Positions 17,084 through 29,307 of a DNA stretch of 47,148 nucleotides are shown piece after piece. Below the pieces are notes generated by a model. The model made no database searches and was not told the origin of the DNA. It was given only the letters and a program-made list of their open reading frames with translations. A program made the translations under genes and the position numbers. Source of the stretch: Devosia sp. (GTDB lineage: Bacteria > Pseudomonadota > Alphaproteobacteria > Rhizobiales > Devosiaceae); contig NZ_JAQGJM010000005.1 in the NCBI RefSeq assembly GCF_028290625.1, positions 1 through 47,148 of the forward strand, given 5' to 3'. How positions within the stretch are numbered: the first letter of the stretch is position 1; each line of letters begins with the position of its first letter.

Positions 17084-17431
17084 GGCGTCTCTCCCTTAAC
17101 CGCAATTGCCTCAATTGCCTCAACCCCGTTGACAGACAAGGCCTTTGCGCTATGGTCCGCGCCGCTGGAGCATTTTCCGGCTTGACGGCATATCTGTTGT
17201 CCAGACCTTCTTGGACAGTGTCCGCCTTGGCTGAAGATGCCTCAGGGCCTTGCCGTCGATTTGCAGGTTCTGCACACCCGTCCGGTTGGCCAAGTTAGAG
17301 CGTGGACGCCTCGTGTTTTCATTTCGTCCGCCTTCCTGACGCCGCCACTGCCCCCGCAGTTGCCGTGCGCCTATCTCCCGGCCCCGCTTCGAATGTATCG
17401 AAGCGGATCAGGCACCGGGTAACACCATTGA
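17084..17431. other. Long leader region of the DEAD-box helicase gene
   Basis: No protein gene is supported in this 348-base interval. It contains a short direct repeat (CAATTGCCT twice, 17103-17120) and a promoter-like pair at 17129-17156. If that promoter is used, the helicase mRNA would carry a leader of about 270 bases, a feature known for cold-inducible RNA helicases. Confidence 0.45.
17129..17156 (+). promoter_or_regulatory. Promoter-like element before the helicase gene
   Basis: A perfect -35 TTGACA is followed after 16 bases by TATGGT. It is the best sigma-70-like match between parE and the helicase gene. Strength and use are unverified. Confidence 0.4.
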
Positions 17432-19000
<1,569 letters not shown>

Positions 19001-19134
19001 GCTGGTCCTTTTCGGGCTAAGTCAGTTGAAAGCGCGACGAGTACAGTTGTCATCCTGACTTCTGACGCGGTACTTGTCGTGGGATGCTTGCGGCGAAGGC
19101 CGTTGCTGTAAGCGCCTGAGGCGCGGGGGTCGCT

Positions 19135-20178
19135 GTGTCGGAACAGGAATTCAAACGCGCGCTTGGCTATGCCAATTCCGCTTTCGACCTGCTCAAGCGC
19201 AGCGGTATTCCGCCCTATCCGCAGTTTTATGAACTGCTTTATACTTACGCGACTGGCGTCAATCCGACGTTGAACGATCGGATCAACTCGATCTTCCGCG
19301 CCGGCCAGTCGCCGACGCTCGATCTGGCGGAAACGCTCTACAACGAATTTCTGAAGTCGGACGTCAACGACCGCATTTCCAACGTTTCGGAACGCATGCA
19401 TGCGCGCATCGAAGCGGTGCATGACGCTATCGATACCGCAATGACCACCGCCAATGCCTATTCGGGCTCGCTGCAGGCCGCCAGCGGCGACCTCGGCCGC
19501 GAGATCACCGGTCCGGCCATGAAGACGCTGGCCGACCGGCTGCTCGCCGAAACCCGCCGTATGCAGGACACCAACCGTGCCCTCGAAATGCAGCTCGAAG
19601 CGTCGCGCGACGATATCGCTTCGTTGCAGCGCGACCTGGACGATGTGCGCCGCGAGTCGCTGCTCGATCCGCTCACCAAGATCGCCAACCGCAAGAGCTT
19701 CGATGAAGGCCTCGCCACCGCGATGGCCGATGCCAGTACCAAGGGCAATCCGCTCTGCCTGCTGCTGCTCGACATCGATTATTTCAAGAATTTCAACGAC
19801 ACCTATGGTCACCAGACCGGCGACCAGGTGCTGCGCCTCGTCGCGATGACGCTCAAGTCCAATATCAAGGGCAAGGATCTGGCGGCGCGCTATGGTGGCG
19901 AGGAATTCGTCGCCATCCTGCCATCCACCGATCTCGAAGGCGCGATGATCGTGGCGGAGAATATCCGAAAGGCAATCGCCGCCAAGGAATTGATGAAGCG
20001 CTCGACCAACGAAAAGCTGGGCCGTATCACCGCCTCGTTTGGCGTCGCGGTGTTCCATCCGTCGGATACCGCGAATTCACTGATCGAACGCACCGACCGC
20101 TGCCTCTACGCCGCCAAACACGCCGGCCGCAACCGCGTCGTCAGCGAGATCGACCTAGCGGCTATTCGGGCGGCTTAG
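19135..20178 (+). CDS. Diguanylate cyclase (GGDEF domain)
   Basis: This makes cyclic di-GMP from two GTP. The C-terminal GGDEF domain (about residues 175-340) carries LLLLDIDYFKNFND and an intact active-site GGEEF at 254-258. The feedback I-site that normally reads RxxD five residues upstream is KGKD here, so product inhibition may be weakened. The N-terminal 170 residues show no membrane segment; they begin MSEQEFKRALGYANSAFDLL and include a long helical stretch that may form a coiled-coil dimer. The GTG start at 19135 has only a G-rich stretch upstream. A PilZ receptor is encoded 8 kb away. Confidence 0.93.
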   Translation: MSEQEFKRALGYANSAFDLLKRSGIPPYPQFYELLYTYATGVNPTLNDRINSIFRAGQSPTLDLAETLYNEFLKSDVNDRISNVSERMHARIEAVHDAIDTAMTTANAYSGSLQAASGDLGREITGPAMKTLADRLLAETRRMQDTNRALEMQLEASRDDIASLQRDLDDVRRESLLDPLTKIANRKSFDEGLATAMADASTKGNPLCLLLLDIDYFKNFNDTYGHQTGDQVLRLVAMTLKSNIKGKDLAARYGGEEFVAILPSTDLEGAMIVAENIRKAIAAKELMKRSTNEKLGRITASFGVAVFHPSDTANSLIERTDRCLYAAKHAGRNRVVSEIDLAAIRAA

Positions 20179-20214
20179 GTGTCTGCGGAAGCAATCCGGT
20201 AGCATCCCTGTTTA

Positions 20215-20319
20215 TCCCTCACTGTTCTTCCCTCGGACTTGATCCGAGGGCCTCGGTCAGGATGGCACAAGCGGCCAATGGCCCGCGGATCAAGTCCGCG
20301 GGAAGGACGGTGATTGGGA
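20215..20319. repeat. Compound palindromic repeat, family 3
   Basis: The left arm hairpin CCCTCGGACTTGATCCGAGGG and the right arm hairpin CCCGCGGATCAAGTCCGCGGG are reverse-complement relatives; the flanks (TTCTTCC... and ...GGAAGGAC) extend the pairing. The left stem has T-A pairs where the right has G-C, each preserved within its own hairpin. It lies between the convergent 3' ends of the diguanylate cyclase gene and aroA. Confidence 0.85.
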
Positions 20320-20351
20320 TGGATCAAGCATTTCCCGGCGGTTGTCCCGCT

Positions 20352-21617
20352 CTACTCCCCCGCCACCATACCCACGCCCAAACCCGCCAGCATGTCCCAG
20401 TAATCGGGATAGGTCTTACCGACACAGCTTGGGTCCAGAATGGTGATGCCGGCGATCCTGAGCCCCGCCAGCGCGAAGCTCATGGCAATGCGATGATCAG
20501 CATAGGTCTCAATCCGCGCCGGCAAGGTCTGCCCCGCCAGGGCCGGATCACTGCTTACCACCAGATCATCCCCCTCCTCACGCGCCAGACCCGCTCGAAT
20601 CCGGTTGAGTTCGGTCGACAGCGCCGAAATCCGGTCGCACTCCTTGACCCGTAGGTTGGCAATGCCGACGAAGCGCACCGGCGTATTGTTGAATGCCGCT
20701 AGCACCGCAATGGTGGGCACCGCATCCTGCATCTGCGAGCCGTCAATCACCGCCGGCAGATTTGGAAACTGCGCGATCACGGCCTGCGCCAACGCGTCCG
20801 GCTGGGTGAAGGCATCGGGAGCCACGCCGAGGTCGATATCGCCGCCAGTGAGCGCCGCGGCGCCCCACAGATAGGTCGCGGCCGATGCATCCGGCTCGAT
20901 GACGAAGTCGGTCGCCGTATATCCGGTCGGCAGCACGCGCCAGGTCCCGGCATCGATCTGCTCGACCTTGGCGCCAAAAGCCCGCATTGCCGCCAGCGTC
21001 AGGTCGACATAACCCCGCGCGCCGATATCAGGGCCGGTTAGCGCCACCTCGATCGGCCCCTCGCCCATCGGCGCCGCCATCAGCAATGCCGAGACGTATT
21101 GGCTGGACAGCCCCGCATCGATCTCGACGCGCCCCTGCCCGAAACTGCCCTTGCCGTGAATGGTGATCGGCGGACAGCCGGTCTCGCTCGTCGCGTCGAT
21201 CCCCAGCGAACGCAGCGCCGTCACCAGCGGCGCAATCGGCCTCAGCCGCATATGCGCGTCGCCATCGACGATCACCGTGCCATCAACCGTCGCAACAGCC
21301 GCAGTCAGGAAGCGCGTGGCCGTGCCGGCATTGCCGAGGAACAGCGGCCCATCAGGCGCTGTCAGCTTGCCGGTTCCGGTGACCACGAAACTGGTCGCAT
21401 CCGGTTCCTCAACGCTCACGCCCATCTGGCGCAAGGCTGCGGCCATCAGCACGGTGTCCTTGCTCTTGAGAGCGCCGGTCAGCCGGCTGGTGCCACTGGC
21501 CAGCGCCGCCAGCAGCAGCGCGCGATTGGTGATGGATTTGGAGCCGGGAGGCGATACACGCCCCAGCAGGGGATGGCTGGGCGGAATAAGGGTCAGGGCC
21601 GCGGGCAATGCGGTCAT
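20352..21617 (-). CDS. aroA: 3-phosphoshikimate 1-carboxyvinyltransferase (EPSP synthase)
   Basis: AroA is the sixth step of the shikimate pathway, joining phosphoenolpyruvate to shikimate-3-phosphate. The 421-residue protein has the substrate motifs PPGSKSITNRALLLAALA (residues 23-40), LGNAGTATR (94-102), the central SSQYVSALLMA and the C-terminal KECDRIS and YADHRIAMSFAL. The residue following the conserved Arg102 is Phe103, where E. coli-type enzymes have Pro. It lies 66 bases after sufA on the same strand and could be read from the suf operon. In many Rhizobiales a housekeeping aroA lies with cmk and rpsA, which are absent here, so this copy is either relocated or a second gene. Confidence 0.95.
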   Translation of the reverse strand: MTALPAALTLIPPSHPLLGRVSPPGSKSITNRALLLAALASGTSRLTGALKSKDTVLMAAALRQMGVSVEEPDATSFVVTGTGKLTAPDGPLFLGNAGTATRFLTAAVATVDGTVIVDGDAHMRLRPIAPLVTALRSLGIDATSETGCPPITIHGKGSFGQGRVEIDAGLSSQYVSALLMAAPMGEGPIEVALTGPDIGARGYVDLTLAAMRAFGAKVEQIDAGTWRVLPTGYTATDFVIEPDASAATYLWGAAALTGGDIDLGVAPDAFTQPDALAQAVIAQFPNLPAVIDGSQMQDAVPTIAVLAAFNNTPVRFVGIANLRVKECDRISALSTELNRIRAGLAREEGDDLVVSSDPALAGQTLPARIETYADHRIAMSFALAGLRIAGITILDPSCVGKTYPDYWDMLAGLGVGMVAGE

Positions 21618-21683
21618 TGGACTACTCTAAGGCTGGAGCCGAAATTGCCCCTGCCTGTTAGGCCAAATGCATGCCCAACGCAA

Positions 21684-22064
21684 TCAGGCGGTGGCGCGTG
21701 CCTCGGCAATGGCCTTGAGATCGGCAGGCTTGAGCGTGACACTCTCGCCGCAGCCGCAGGCGCCGGTCTGGTTGGGGTTCTTGAAGGTGAAGGTCGAGCT
21801 CATTTTGGCGACCTCGAAGTCCATCACCGTGCCGAGCAGGTACATGGTGGCCTTGGGGTCGACCCAGACGTCCACGCCCTTGTCGGTCACGTGGTCGTCG
21901 CCCTTCACCGGCTCGGCCACGTAGTCCATGGTGTAGGACACGCCCGCGCAACCGGCATTCTTGATGCCGACGCGCAGGCCGATCACCGGCTTCTCAGAAT
22001 CTTCGATGATCTCGTTGATGCGCTCGGCAGCGGCATCGGTCAGCGACATGATCTTGAAAGCCAT
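21684..22064 (-). CDS. sufA: A-type Fe-S cluster carrier SufA (HesB/IscA family)
   Basis: SufA receives Fe-S clusters from the SufBCD scaffold and passes them to apoproteins. The 126-residue protein has the family's three cysteines in their normal context: GCAGVSYTMDY in the middle and CGCGES near the C-terminus. It is the last suf gene, 53 bases after sufT. Length slightly exceeds the 110-120 typical of the family because of a short Ala-rich C-terminal tail. The ATG at 22064 has only a weak ribosome site, consistent with coupling to the upstream gene. Confidence 0.95.
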   Translation of the reverse strand: MAFKIMSLTDAAAERINEIIEDSEKPVIGLRVGIKNAGCAGVSYTMDYVAEPVKGDDHVTDKGVDVWVDPKATMYLLGTVMDFEVAKMSSTFTFKNPNQTGACGCGESVTLKPADLKAIAEARATA

Positions 22065-22117
22065 CGGGAAACCTCGTCTATCGTCAATTCACGATATATA
22101 GCGCGTCGCGGCGAGAA

Positions 22118-22531
22118 TTACCACCAGTTCAGCGCGACCTGGGCTTCCTCGCTCATGCGGCTGGCGTCCCAGGGGGGATCGAACACCATATTGACCGTCA
22201 CGTCCTGGATGCCTTCGACGGCGCGGGCGGCGTTTTCCACCCAGCCGGGCATTTCGCCGGCCACCGGGCAGCCCGGCGCGGTCAGGGTCATGTCGATGAC
22301 GAGGTTCCGGTCATCATCCAGGTCAACCTTGTAGATCAGGCCAAGCTCGTAAATATCGACAGGGATTTCAGGGTCATAGACGGTTTTGAGCGCGCCGATG
22401 AGGTCGGTGGTGATGCGCTCAACATCGGCCTCAGGCAGCGAGCCGGTGTGATTTGGAACGATGCGCGGCGGCTCCGGGAGTGCCGGTGCAGGGGCGATCT
22501 TGGATTCGTCGATCTCGAATTCGTCGGTCAT
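22118..22531 (-). CDS. sufT: Fe-S assembly factor SufT (DUF59/MIP18 family)
   Basis: This 137-residue protein has a MIP18/DUF59 domain: DPEIPVDIYELGLIY, then the reactive-cysteine motif TLTAPGCP, then VFDPPWDASRMSEEA. SufT proteins help mature Fe-S enzymes, mainly under high demand. An unstructured, proline-rich N-terminal extension of about 35 residues (ESKIAPAPALPEPPRIVP) precedes the domain. A GAGGA site 6 bases upstream supports the ATG at 22531. It follows sufS by 12 bases. Confidence 0.93.
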   Translation of the reverse strand: MTDEFEIDESKIAPAPALPEPPRIVPNHTGSLPEADVERITTDLIGALKTVYDPEIPVDIYELGLIYKVDLDDDRNLVIDMTLTAPGCPVAGEMPGWVENAARAVEGIQDVTVNMVFDPPWDASRMSEEAQVALNWW

Positions 22532-22543
22532 TTTAGTCCTCGC

Positions 22544-23767
22544 TTACGCGAAAAATTTCTGGGCGCGTTCGATGCCGTCCACCAGCGCGTCGACGTCGTC
22601 CTTGCCGTTATATAGGGCGAAGGAGGCGCGGCAGGTAGAGGTGACACCGAAACGTTTGAGCAGCGGCTGGGCGCAGTGCGTTCCCGCCCGCACGGCGATG
22701 CCGTAGCGGTCGAGAATGGTGGAGACGTCATGGGCATGGGCGCCCTTAATTTCGAAGGAGAAAATGCCGCCCTTGCCCGGCGCCGTGCCGATCAGGCGCA
22801 GCGAATTGATGCGGCGGAGCCGTTCATGGGCATAATCGGCGACCTCGGCCTCGTGGGCAGCAATGGTGTCGCGGCCGAGATTATCCATATAATTCAAGGC
22901 CGCGCCCAGCCCGATTGCCTGTACGATCGGTGGTGTGCCCGCCTCGAAGCGGTGCGGCGGCTCGTTGTAGGTGACCTCATCCAGCGTCACCGTATCGATC
23001 ATTTCGCCGCCGCCCTGATAGGGCTGCATTTCGGCCAGCAGGTCGTATTTGCCGTAGAGCACGCCGATGCCGGTCGGGCCATAAAGCTTGTGGCCGGTCA
23101 TGACGTAGAAATCGGCGCCAAGGTCCTGCACGTCCACCTTGGTGTGGACAGCGCCCTGGCTGCCATCGATCAGCACCGGAATACCGCGCGCATGAGCGAT
23201 AGCAATGATGCGCTTAATGGGGTTTACGGTGCCTAAAACGTTGGACATATGCGTCACCGCGACGATCTTCGTGCGGTCGGTCAGGGCCGCCTCGAAGGCG
23301 TCCATATCGAGGCTGCCATCGTCGGTCACACCGACCCAGCGGATCACGGCGCCCTTGCGCTCGCGATGGAAGTGCCAGGGCACGATGTTGGAGTGGTGCT
23401 CCATGATCGTGGTGACGATCTCGTCGCCCTCGCTGATGCGCGGCCCGGCGAAGGACGACGCGACGAGGTTGATCGCCTCAGTTGCCGAGCGGGTGAAGAT
23501 GATCTCCTCTGGCCGCGCCGCATTGATGAACTTCTGCACGGCATGGCGGCCGCCCTCATAGGCCTCGGTCGCCCGGTTGGCGAGCGTGTGCAGCCCACGA
23601 TGCACGTTGGCGTATTCGTGCCGGAAGGCATAATCCATCCGATCCAGCACCTGCACCGGCTTTTGGGCCGATGCGCCGCTATCGAGATAGACCAGCCGAT
23701 GGCCGTGGATCTGCTCCGACAGGATCGGGAAATCGGCACGGACTTTTTCGAGGTCGAAGGTCATCAT
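22544..23767 (-). CDS. sufS: Cysteine desulfurase SufS
   Basis: SufS is a PLP enzyme that takes sulfur from cysteine as a persulfide for Fe-S assembly. The 407-residue protein has the PLP lysine in VMTGHKLYGPTGIG and the catalytic Cys365 in RAGTHCAQPL, the short-loop type II pattern that marks SufS rather than IscS. The dual ATG at 23767/23764 follows GGAAAG; I take the first. It lies 23 bases after sufD. No sufE or sufU partner gene is present in the operon, so the sulfur acceptor must be encoded elsewhere or be SufBCD directly. Confidence 0.95.
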   Translation of the reverse strand: MMTFDLEKVRADFPILSEQIHGHRLVYLDSGASAQKPVQVLDRMDYAFRHEYANVHRGLHTLANRATEAYEGGRHAVQKFINAARPEEIIFTRSATEAINLVASSFAGPRISEGDEIVTTIMEHHSNIVPWHFHRERKGAVIRWVGVTDDGSLDMDAFEAALTDRTKIVAVTHMSNVLGTVNPIKRIIAIAHARGIPVLIDGSQGAVHTKVDVQDLGADFYVMTGHKLYGPTGIGVLYGKYDLLAEMQPYQGGGEMIDTVTLDEVTYNEPPHRFEAGTPPIVQAIGLGAALNYMDNLGRDTIAAHEAEVADYAHERLRRINSLRLIGTAPGKGGIFSFEIKGAHAHDVSTILDRYGIAVRAGTHCAQPLLKRFGVTSTCRASFALYNGKDDVDALVDGIERAQKFFA

Positions 23768-23790
23768 GTACTTTCCGGGCGAGCGCCCGC

Positions 23791-24999
23791 TTACCGCGCC
23801 AGCAGCCACCCATCGATCACGCCGTGCAGCGCTTCGGCCAAAGCTTCGTCCGCGATCGGGTCAACCAGTTCTTCGAGGAACCCGCGCACCAGCATGGTTT
23901 CGGCTTCGGCTTTCGGAATGCCGCGGCTCATCAGGTAGAACATCGAGTCTTCGTCCAGCTCGCCACAGGTCGAGCCATGACCGCAGACCACGTCGTCGGC
24001 GTAGATTTCGAGTTCGGGCTTGGAGAGGATTTCCGCTTCGTCCGACAGCATCAGACCCTGCATCATCATCTTGGCATCGGTCTTCTGCGCGTCGCGAGAC
24101 ACCACGATGCGGCCCTGGAACACTGCCTTGGAGCGGCCGCGCGCGATCTGCTTGTACAGCTCCTGCGAGGTGGTGTTGGGCACGGCATGGTTGATATCGA
24201 TGGTGATATCGAGGTGCTGGCCGTTATCGACCAGGTTTAGCCCGGTGAAGTCGGCATGGGCGCCCTCCCCGGCAAACCGCGCGAACACCTGCGAGCGGGC
24301 GAGCCCGGCTCCGGCGTGAATGGTCAGCGTGCGCAGCTTGGCGCCTTCGGCGAGCGTATACTCGTTGGTGGCGAAATGCGTCGCGGACTTGCTGCTCAGG
24401 TCGACGGTGATATGCGTCAGCACGGCGTTCTTGCCGACGGTGACGTAGCTCGCGTGGTTAGCCACATGAGCCGCGTCGGAGCCCGAATAGGTCTCCAGCA
24501 CGACCGCCGAGGCATTGTCCGCCACGAAAATCCGCGCCGAGCTGGCCGAATGGGCGGCTGCGCCTTCGGTGCGCCGGTCGATCTGCACCACGGGATCGAC
24601 GGTGCCGTCCAGCGTCAGGGTCAGCGTTTCCTTGGCCAGCGCACCATTGAGGTGCACCAGCACGTCGTCACGCGTCGTCAGCGCCGCGCCGTCGGCCTTG
24701 CCGATCATGACGCCGGCGGGGGCCGTGCCGCTCTCCTGCACGCGCCCATTGGCGATCATGATCTGATGGGCGCCGGCAACGCGCAGCGCCGGAGCGCTGG
24801 CTTCATTGGCGGCCTGCGCCAGAGGCGGAACCGCCTTCAGAAGCATTTTGAGGTCGGTATAGTGATAGCTCTCGACGCGGCGCGTCGGGAGGCCGGCCAT
24901 GGTCATGCGCTCGGCTTCCACCGTGGCGCCGAGGCCGGTCAACTGCTCGATCAAGGTGTTTTCTGCCGCGCTCAGGCGGACGGGCATGGTCTGCTTCAT
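23791..24999 (-). CDS. sufD: Fe-S scaffold subunit SufD
   Basis: SufD is a beta-helix protein that pairs with SufB in the SufBC2D scaffold. The 402-residue product shows an N-terminal helical region (about 1-120) with the characteristic RRVESYHYTDLKMLL, a repetitive beta-helix core, and the family's C-terminal block AKMMMQGLMLSDEAEILSKPELEIY with CGHGSTCGELDED. Its start lies 2 bases after the sufC stop, so it is probably coupled. A second in-frame ATG four codons down (24987) is possible. Confidence 0.95.
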   Translation of the reverse strand: MKQTMPVRLSAAENTLIEQLTGLGATVEAERMTMAGLPTRRVESYHYTDLKMLLKAVPPLAQAANEASAPALRVAGAHQIMIANGRVQESGTAPAGVMIGKADGAALTTRDDVLVHLNGALAKETLTLTLDGTVDPVVQIDRRTEGAAAHSASSARIFVADNASAVVLETYSGSDAAHVANHASYVTVGKNAVLTHITVDLSSKSATHFATNEYTLAEGAKLRTLTIHAGAGLARSQVFARFAGEGAHADFTGLNLVDNGQHLDITIDINHAVPNTTSQELYKQIARGRSKAVFQGRIVVSRDAQKTDAKMMMQGLMLSDEAEILSKPELEIYADDVVCGHGSTCGELDEDSMFYLMSRGIPKAEAETMLVRGFLEELVDPIADEALAEALHGVIDGWLLAR

Positions 25000-25001
25000 G
25001 A

Positions 25002-25763
<762 letters not shown>

Positions 25764-25800
25764 AGAAAATCTCCAGTGAATGAACGGGGCGTTAGCGCTC

Positions 25801-26306
25801 TCAAGCGCCCGGCTCGCCGTCCCAGTAATCGAGGTTGTGTTCGCCGGTTCGCACCATGTGGCGGACCTTGCCGGTCTCGTCGCCCGCCGGGCGGCTCGAA
25901 ACCAGAATCTTGTCGGAGTCCGGATATTCGCAGACCTCGGTCTTGGCCATGGTCGATACGCCGAGATAGCGCAGCGTGACCGTGCCGGTATTGATGATCT
26001 GGTGGGCCGTGTCGCGGCCACCGGCCGGCGCGCCCAGCACGTCGCCGCCCTTGACCGCGTAGCTCAGTGCGCCGAAGCGATACGTCGCCTCACCCTCGAG
26101 GATGACGAACAGCTCGTCTTCCACGTGGTGACTATGGAACGGGCAGCTCGATTTTCCGGCCGGCACTTCGTTATAGCTGATGCCGAGCCCCTTGAGGCCC
26201 AGCAGCTTGCCAAACGAAATATCCGCCGACTTGTAGAGCGTACCGCGCTCCCAGGAATCGAGCGTGAGGTCGCCGAGCGAGATGACTGGTGAGGACGCGT
26301 CCGCCA

Positions 26307-26307
<1 letters not shown>
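25801..26307 (-). CDS. Cupin-domain protein embedded in the suf operon
   Basis: This 168-residue protein has both cupin motifs: motif 1 runs from GKSSCPFHSHHVEDE to LEG with two His and a Glu as metal ligands; motif 2 is GDVLGAPAGGRDTAHQIINTG with the third His. A single cupin barrel is therefore predicted to bind a divalent metal. The start ATG overlaps the sufB stop by one base (TAATG), so translation is coupled. sufC follows 37 bases later. The position inside the operon suggests a role in Fe-S assembly or iron or sulfur metabolism, but its substrate is unknown and no Suf cupin is part of the classical scaffold. Confidence 0.85.
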
Positions 26308-27806
<1,499 letters not shown>

Positions 27807-27868
27807 CTGGCTTCTCCTAATTGCCCCTCGGCGCTTCAAGGGCGCCGCGAGCCGTCAATACTTGGCCC

Positions 27869-29026
27869 TCAGGCCGCTTTCCCCTGCCGGCCACGCTGCC
27901 GGTTGAGGATGGTTTGGTAGCCACGCAGAAACGCGGCAATATCGTCGCGGGTGGAATTCCACCCCAGGCTGATGCGCAGTGCGCATTCGGCCAGTTCGGT
28001 CGGCACGCCCATCGCCGCCAGTACATGACTGGCGCCAACCTTGCCCGAGGAGCAGGCCGAGCCCGACGACACCGAAATGCCATCCAGATCGAGGCCCATC
28101 ATGGCGACGGTGCTCTTGACGCCCGGCACCGCGAAATCGACCACATTGCCGATCCGCTCGACGCCCTCGCCGAAGATCACCGCATCCGGCGCCAGCGCCC
28201 GAAGACCGGCTTCGAGTTCGCTGGTCAGCGTGTTCACATTGGCCGAGGCATAGTGCCCGGCAAAATTCTGTGCCGCCGCGCCGAAGGCCGCGATCAGTGC
28301 TGCCGCTTCCGTGCCGCCGCGCCGGCCCTGTTCCTGGCCGCCGCCGGGGATCAGTCGAACCGTATCTGCATGCGACTTGACCAGCAGCGCACCGACACCG
28401 GCTGGCGCGCCAATCTTGTGGCCGCCTATGGCCATCATATCGGGTGCCGAGGCGGCAAATTCGAGAGGCAGCTTGCCGAAAGCCTGAGCCGCGTCGATGA
28501 ACAGCGTATGCCGGGTCGGCCCGACCAGTGCATTGATCCGCTCGATGGGCTGAACGACGCCGGTTTCGTTGTTCACCCAATGCAATGCCACCAGGAGCGT
28601 CTGGTTCGCGGCCCCGGCATCAGCAAGAAATCCAGCAAGCTGGCTCATATCGATGCGCCCATCGGCCAACAGGCCGACCGTCAGCACCGGCAACCCCGTC
28701 GCCTCGGCCGCCTTCAAAACCGCTGTGTGCTCGCCCGCGCTGACGACCACGGCGTCGCTGGCGAAGGTCTTCGCGCCACCGACAATCGCCTGCGTGATCG
28801 CCTCGGTCGCCGAGCCGGTGAACACCACCTGCTTGCGCTCAGCCCCTGCCAGCTTGGCCACCTGCCCGCGCGCCGTCTCGATCAGGTTGCGGAGCGCCCG
28901 GCCGTGCCCATGCACCGATGCGGGATTGCCCACCATGCCGAGCGCGCCGACCAGCGCGTCGCGCGCCTCCGGCAGCAGCGGGGACGCGGCATTATGATCG
29001 AGATAGATCGCCGGTCTGGTCATCAT
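27869..29026 (-). CDS. IscS/NifS-like cysteine desulfurase
   Basis: This is a second PLP-dependent desulfurase in the same cluster. The 385-residue protein (from MMTRPAIYLDHNAASP) has the PLP lysine in IGGHKIGAPAG and the catalytic cysteine in SSGSACSSGK, the long mobile-loop form typical of IscS/NifS group I, unlike SufS. It is the first gene of the suf operon, as in other Rhizobiales. The double ATG at 29026/29023 has only a weak ribosome site. It may supply sulfur to SufBCD or to tRNA thiolation; which of the two cannot be told from the sequence. Confidence 0.93.
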   Translation of the reverse strand: MMTRPAIYLDHNAASPLLPEARDALVGALGMVGNPASVHGHGRALRNLIETARGQVAKLAGAERKQVVFTGSATEAITQAIVGGAKTFASDAVVVSAGEHTAVLKAAEATGLPVLTVGLLADGRIDMSQLAGFLADAGAANQTLLVALHWVNNETGVVQPIERINALVGPTRHTLFIDAAQAFGKLPLEFAASAPDMMAIGGHKIGAPAGVGALLVKSHADTVRLIPGGGQEQGRRGGTEAAALIAAFGAAAQNFAGHYASANVNTLTSELEAGLRALAPDAVIFGEGVERIGNVVDFAVPGVKSTVAMMGLDLDGISVSSGSACSSGKVGASHVLAAMGVPTELAECALRISLGWNSTRDDIAAFLRGYQTILNRQRGRQGKAA

Positions 29027-29114
29027 GGGCCCATGGCGCATGCGCGCCGTTCATAGCTTCCATGCCTGGGCTGGGGCGGTGTTGTGCCCTTGAGTCCAAA
29101 CACTTCTTGAAATT

Positions 29115-29129
29115 TGACGCCCTCTTTCA
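29115..29129. promoter_or_regulatory. TGA-N9-TCA, possible RirA (IRO) box
   Basis: The bases TGA and TCA are separated by exactly nine bases in the region upstream of the suf operon. This matches the minimal RirA iron-responsive pattern, but such a short match is expected by chance at a few percent in a gap of this size, so it counts only because of its location. Confidence 0.25.
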
Positions 29130-29172
29130 TTACAAGGGGCGCACTTCCCCGCCAGATGGCGGCCAAAACACG

Positions 29173-29193
29173 AGTTTCGAATAATTCTAAACT
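29173..29193. promoter_or_regulatory. Probable Irr-binding (ICE) box upstream of the suf operon
   Basis: AGTTTCGAA-TAA-TTCTAAACT is a 21-base dyad with one mismatch. Its core TTTCGAATAATTCTAAA differs by one base from the rhizobial ICE pattern TTTAGAA-N3-TTCTAAA. It lies about 150 bases upstream of the first suf-operon gene and about 115 bases upstream of the divergent hydrolase. The Irr regulator controls suf genes by haem/iron status in related bacteria. Confidence 0.6.
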
Positions 29194-29307
29194 GGTTTTT
29201 CGATGCCTGTATTAGGCAGCGAGGCGCGCTTAGTCAAGCCGCAGCGCTCCTCGCAAAGGGTCGGTGAGCCATATCAACAGAGCCGTAATGGCCGGAAAAG
29301 TAGACCC

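Noticed and set aside
17156..17298. Small protein genes between parE and the helicase gene
   Set aside because: They have no ribosome site, no homology-like sequence, and fall in the probable leader of the helicase mRNA.
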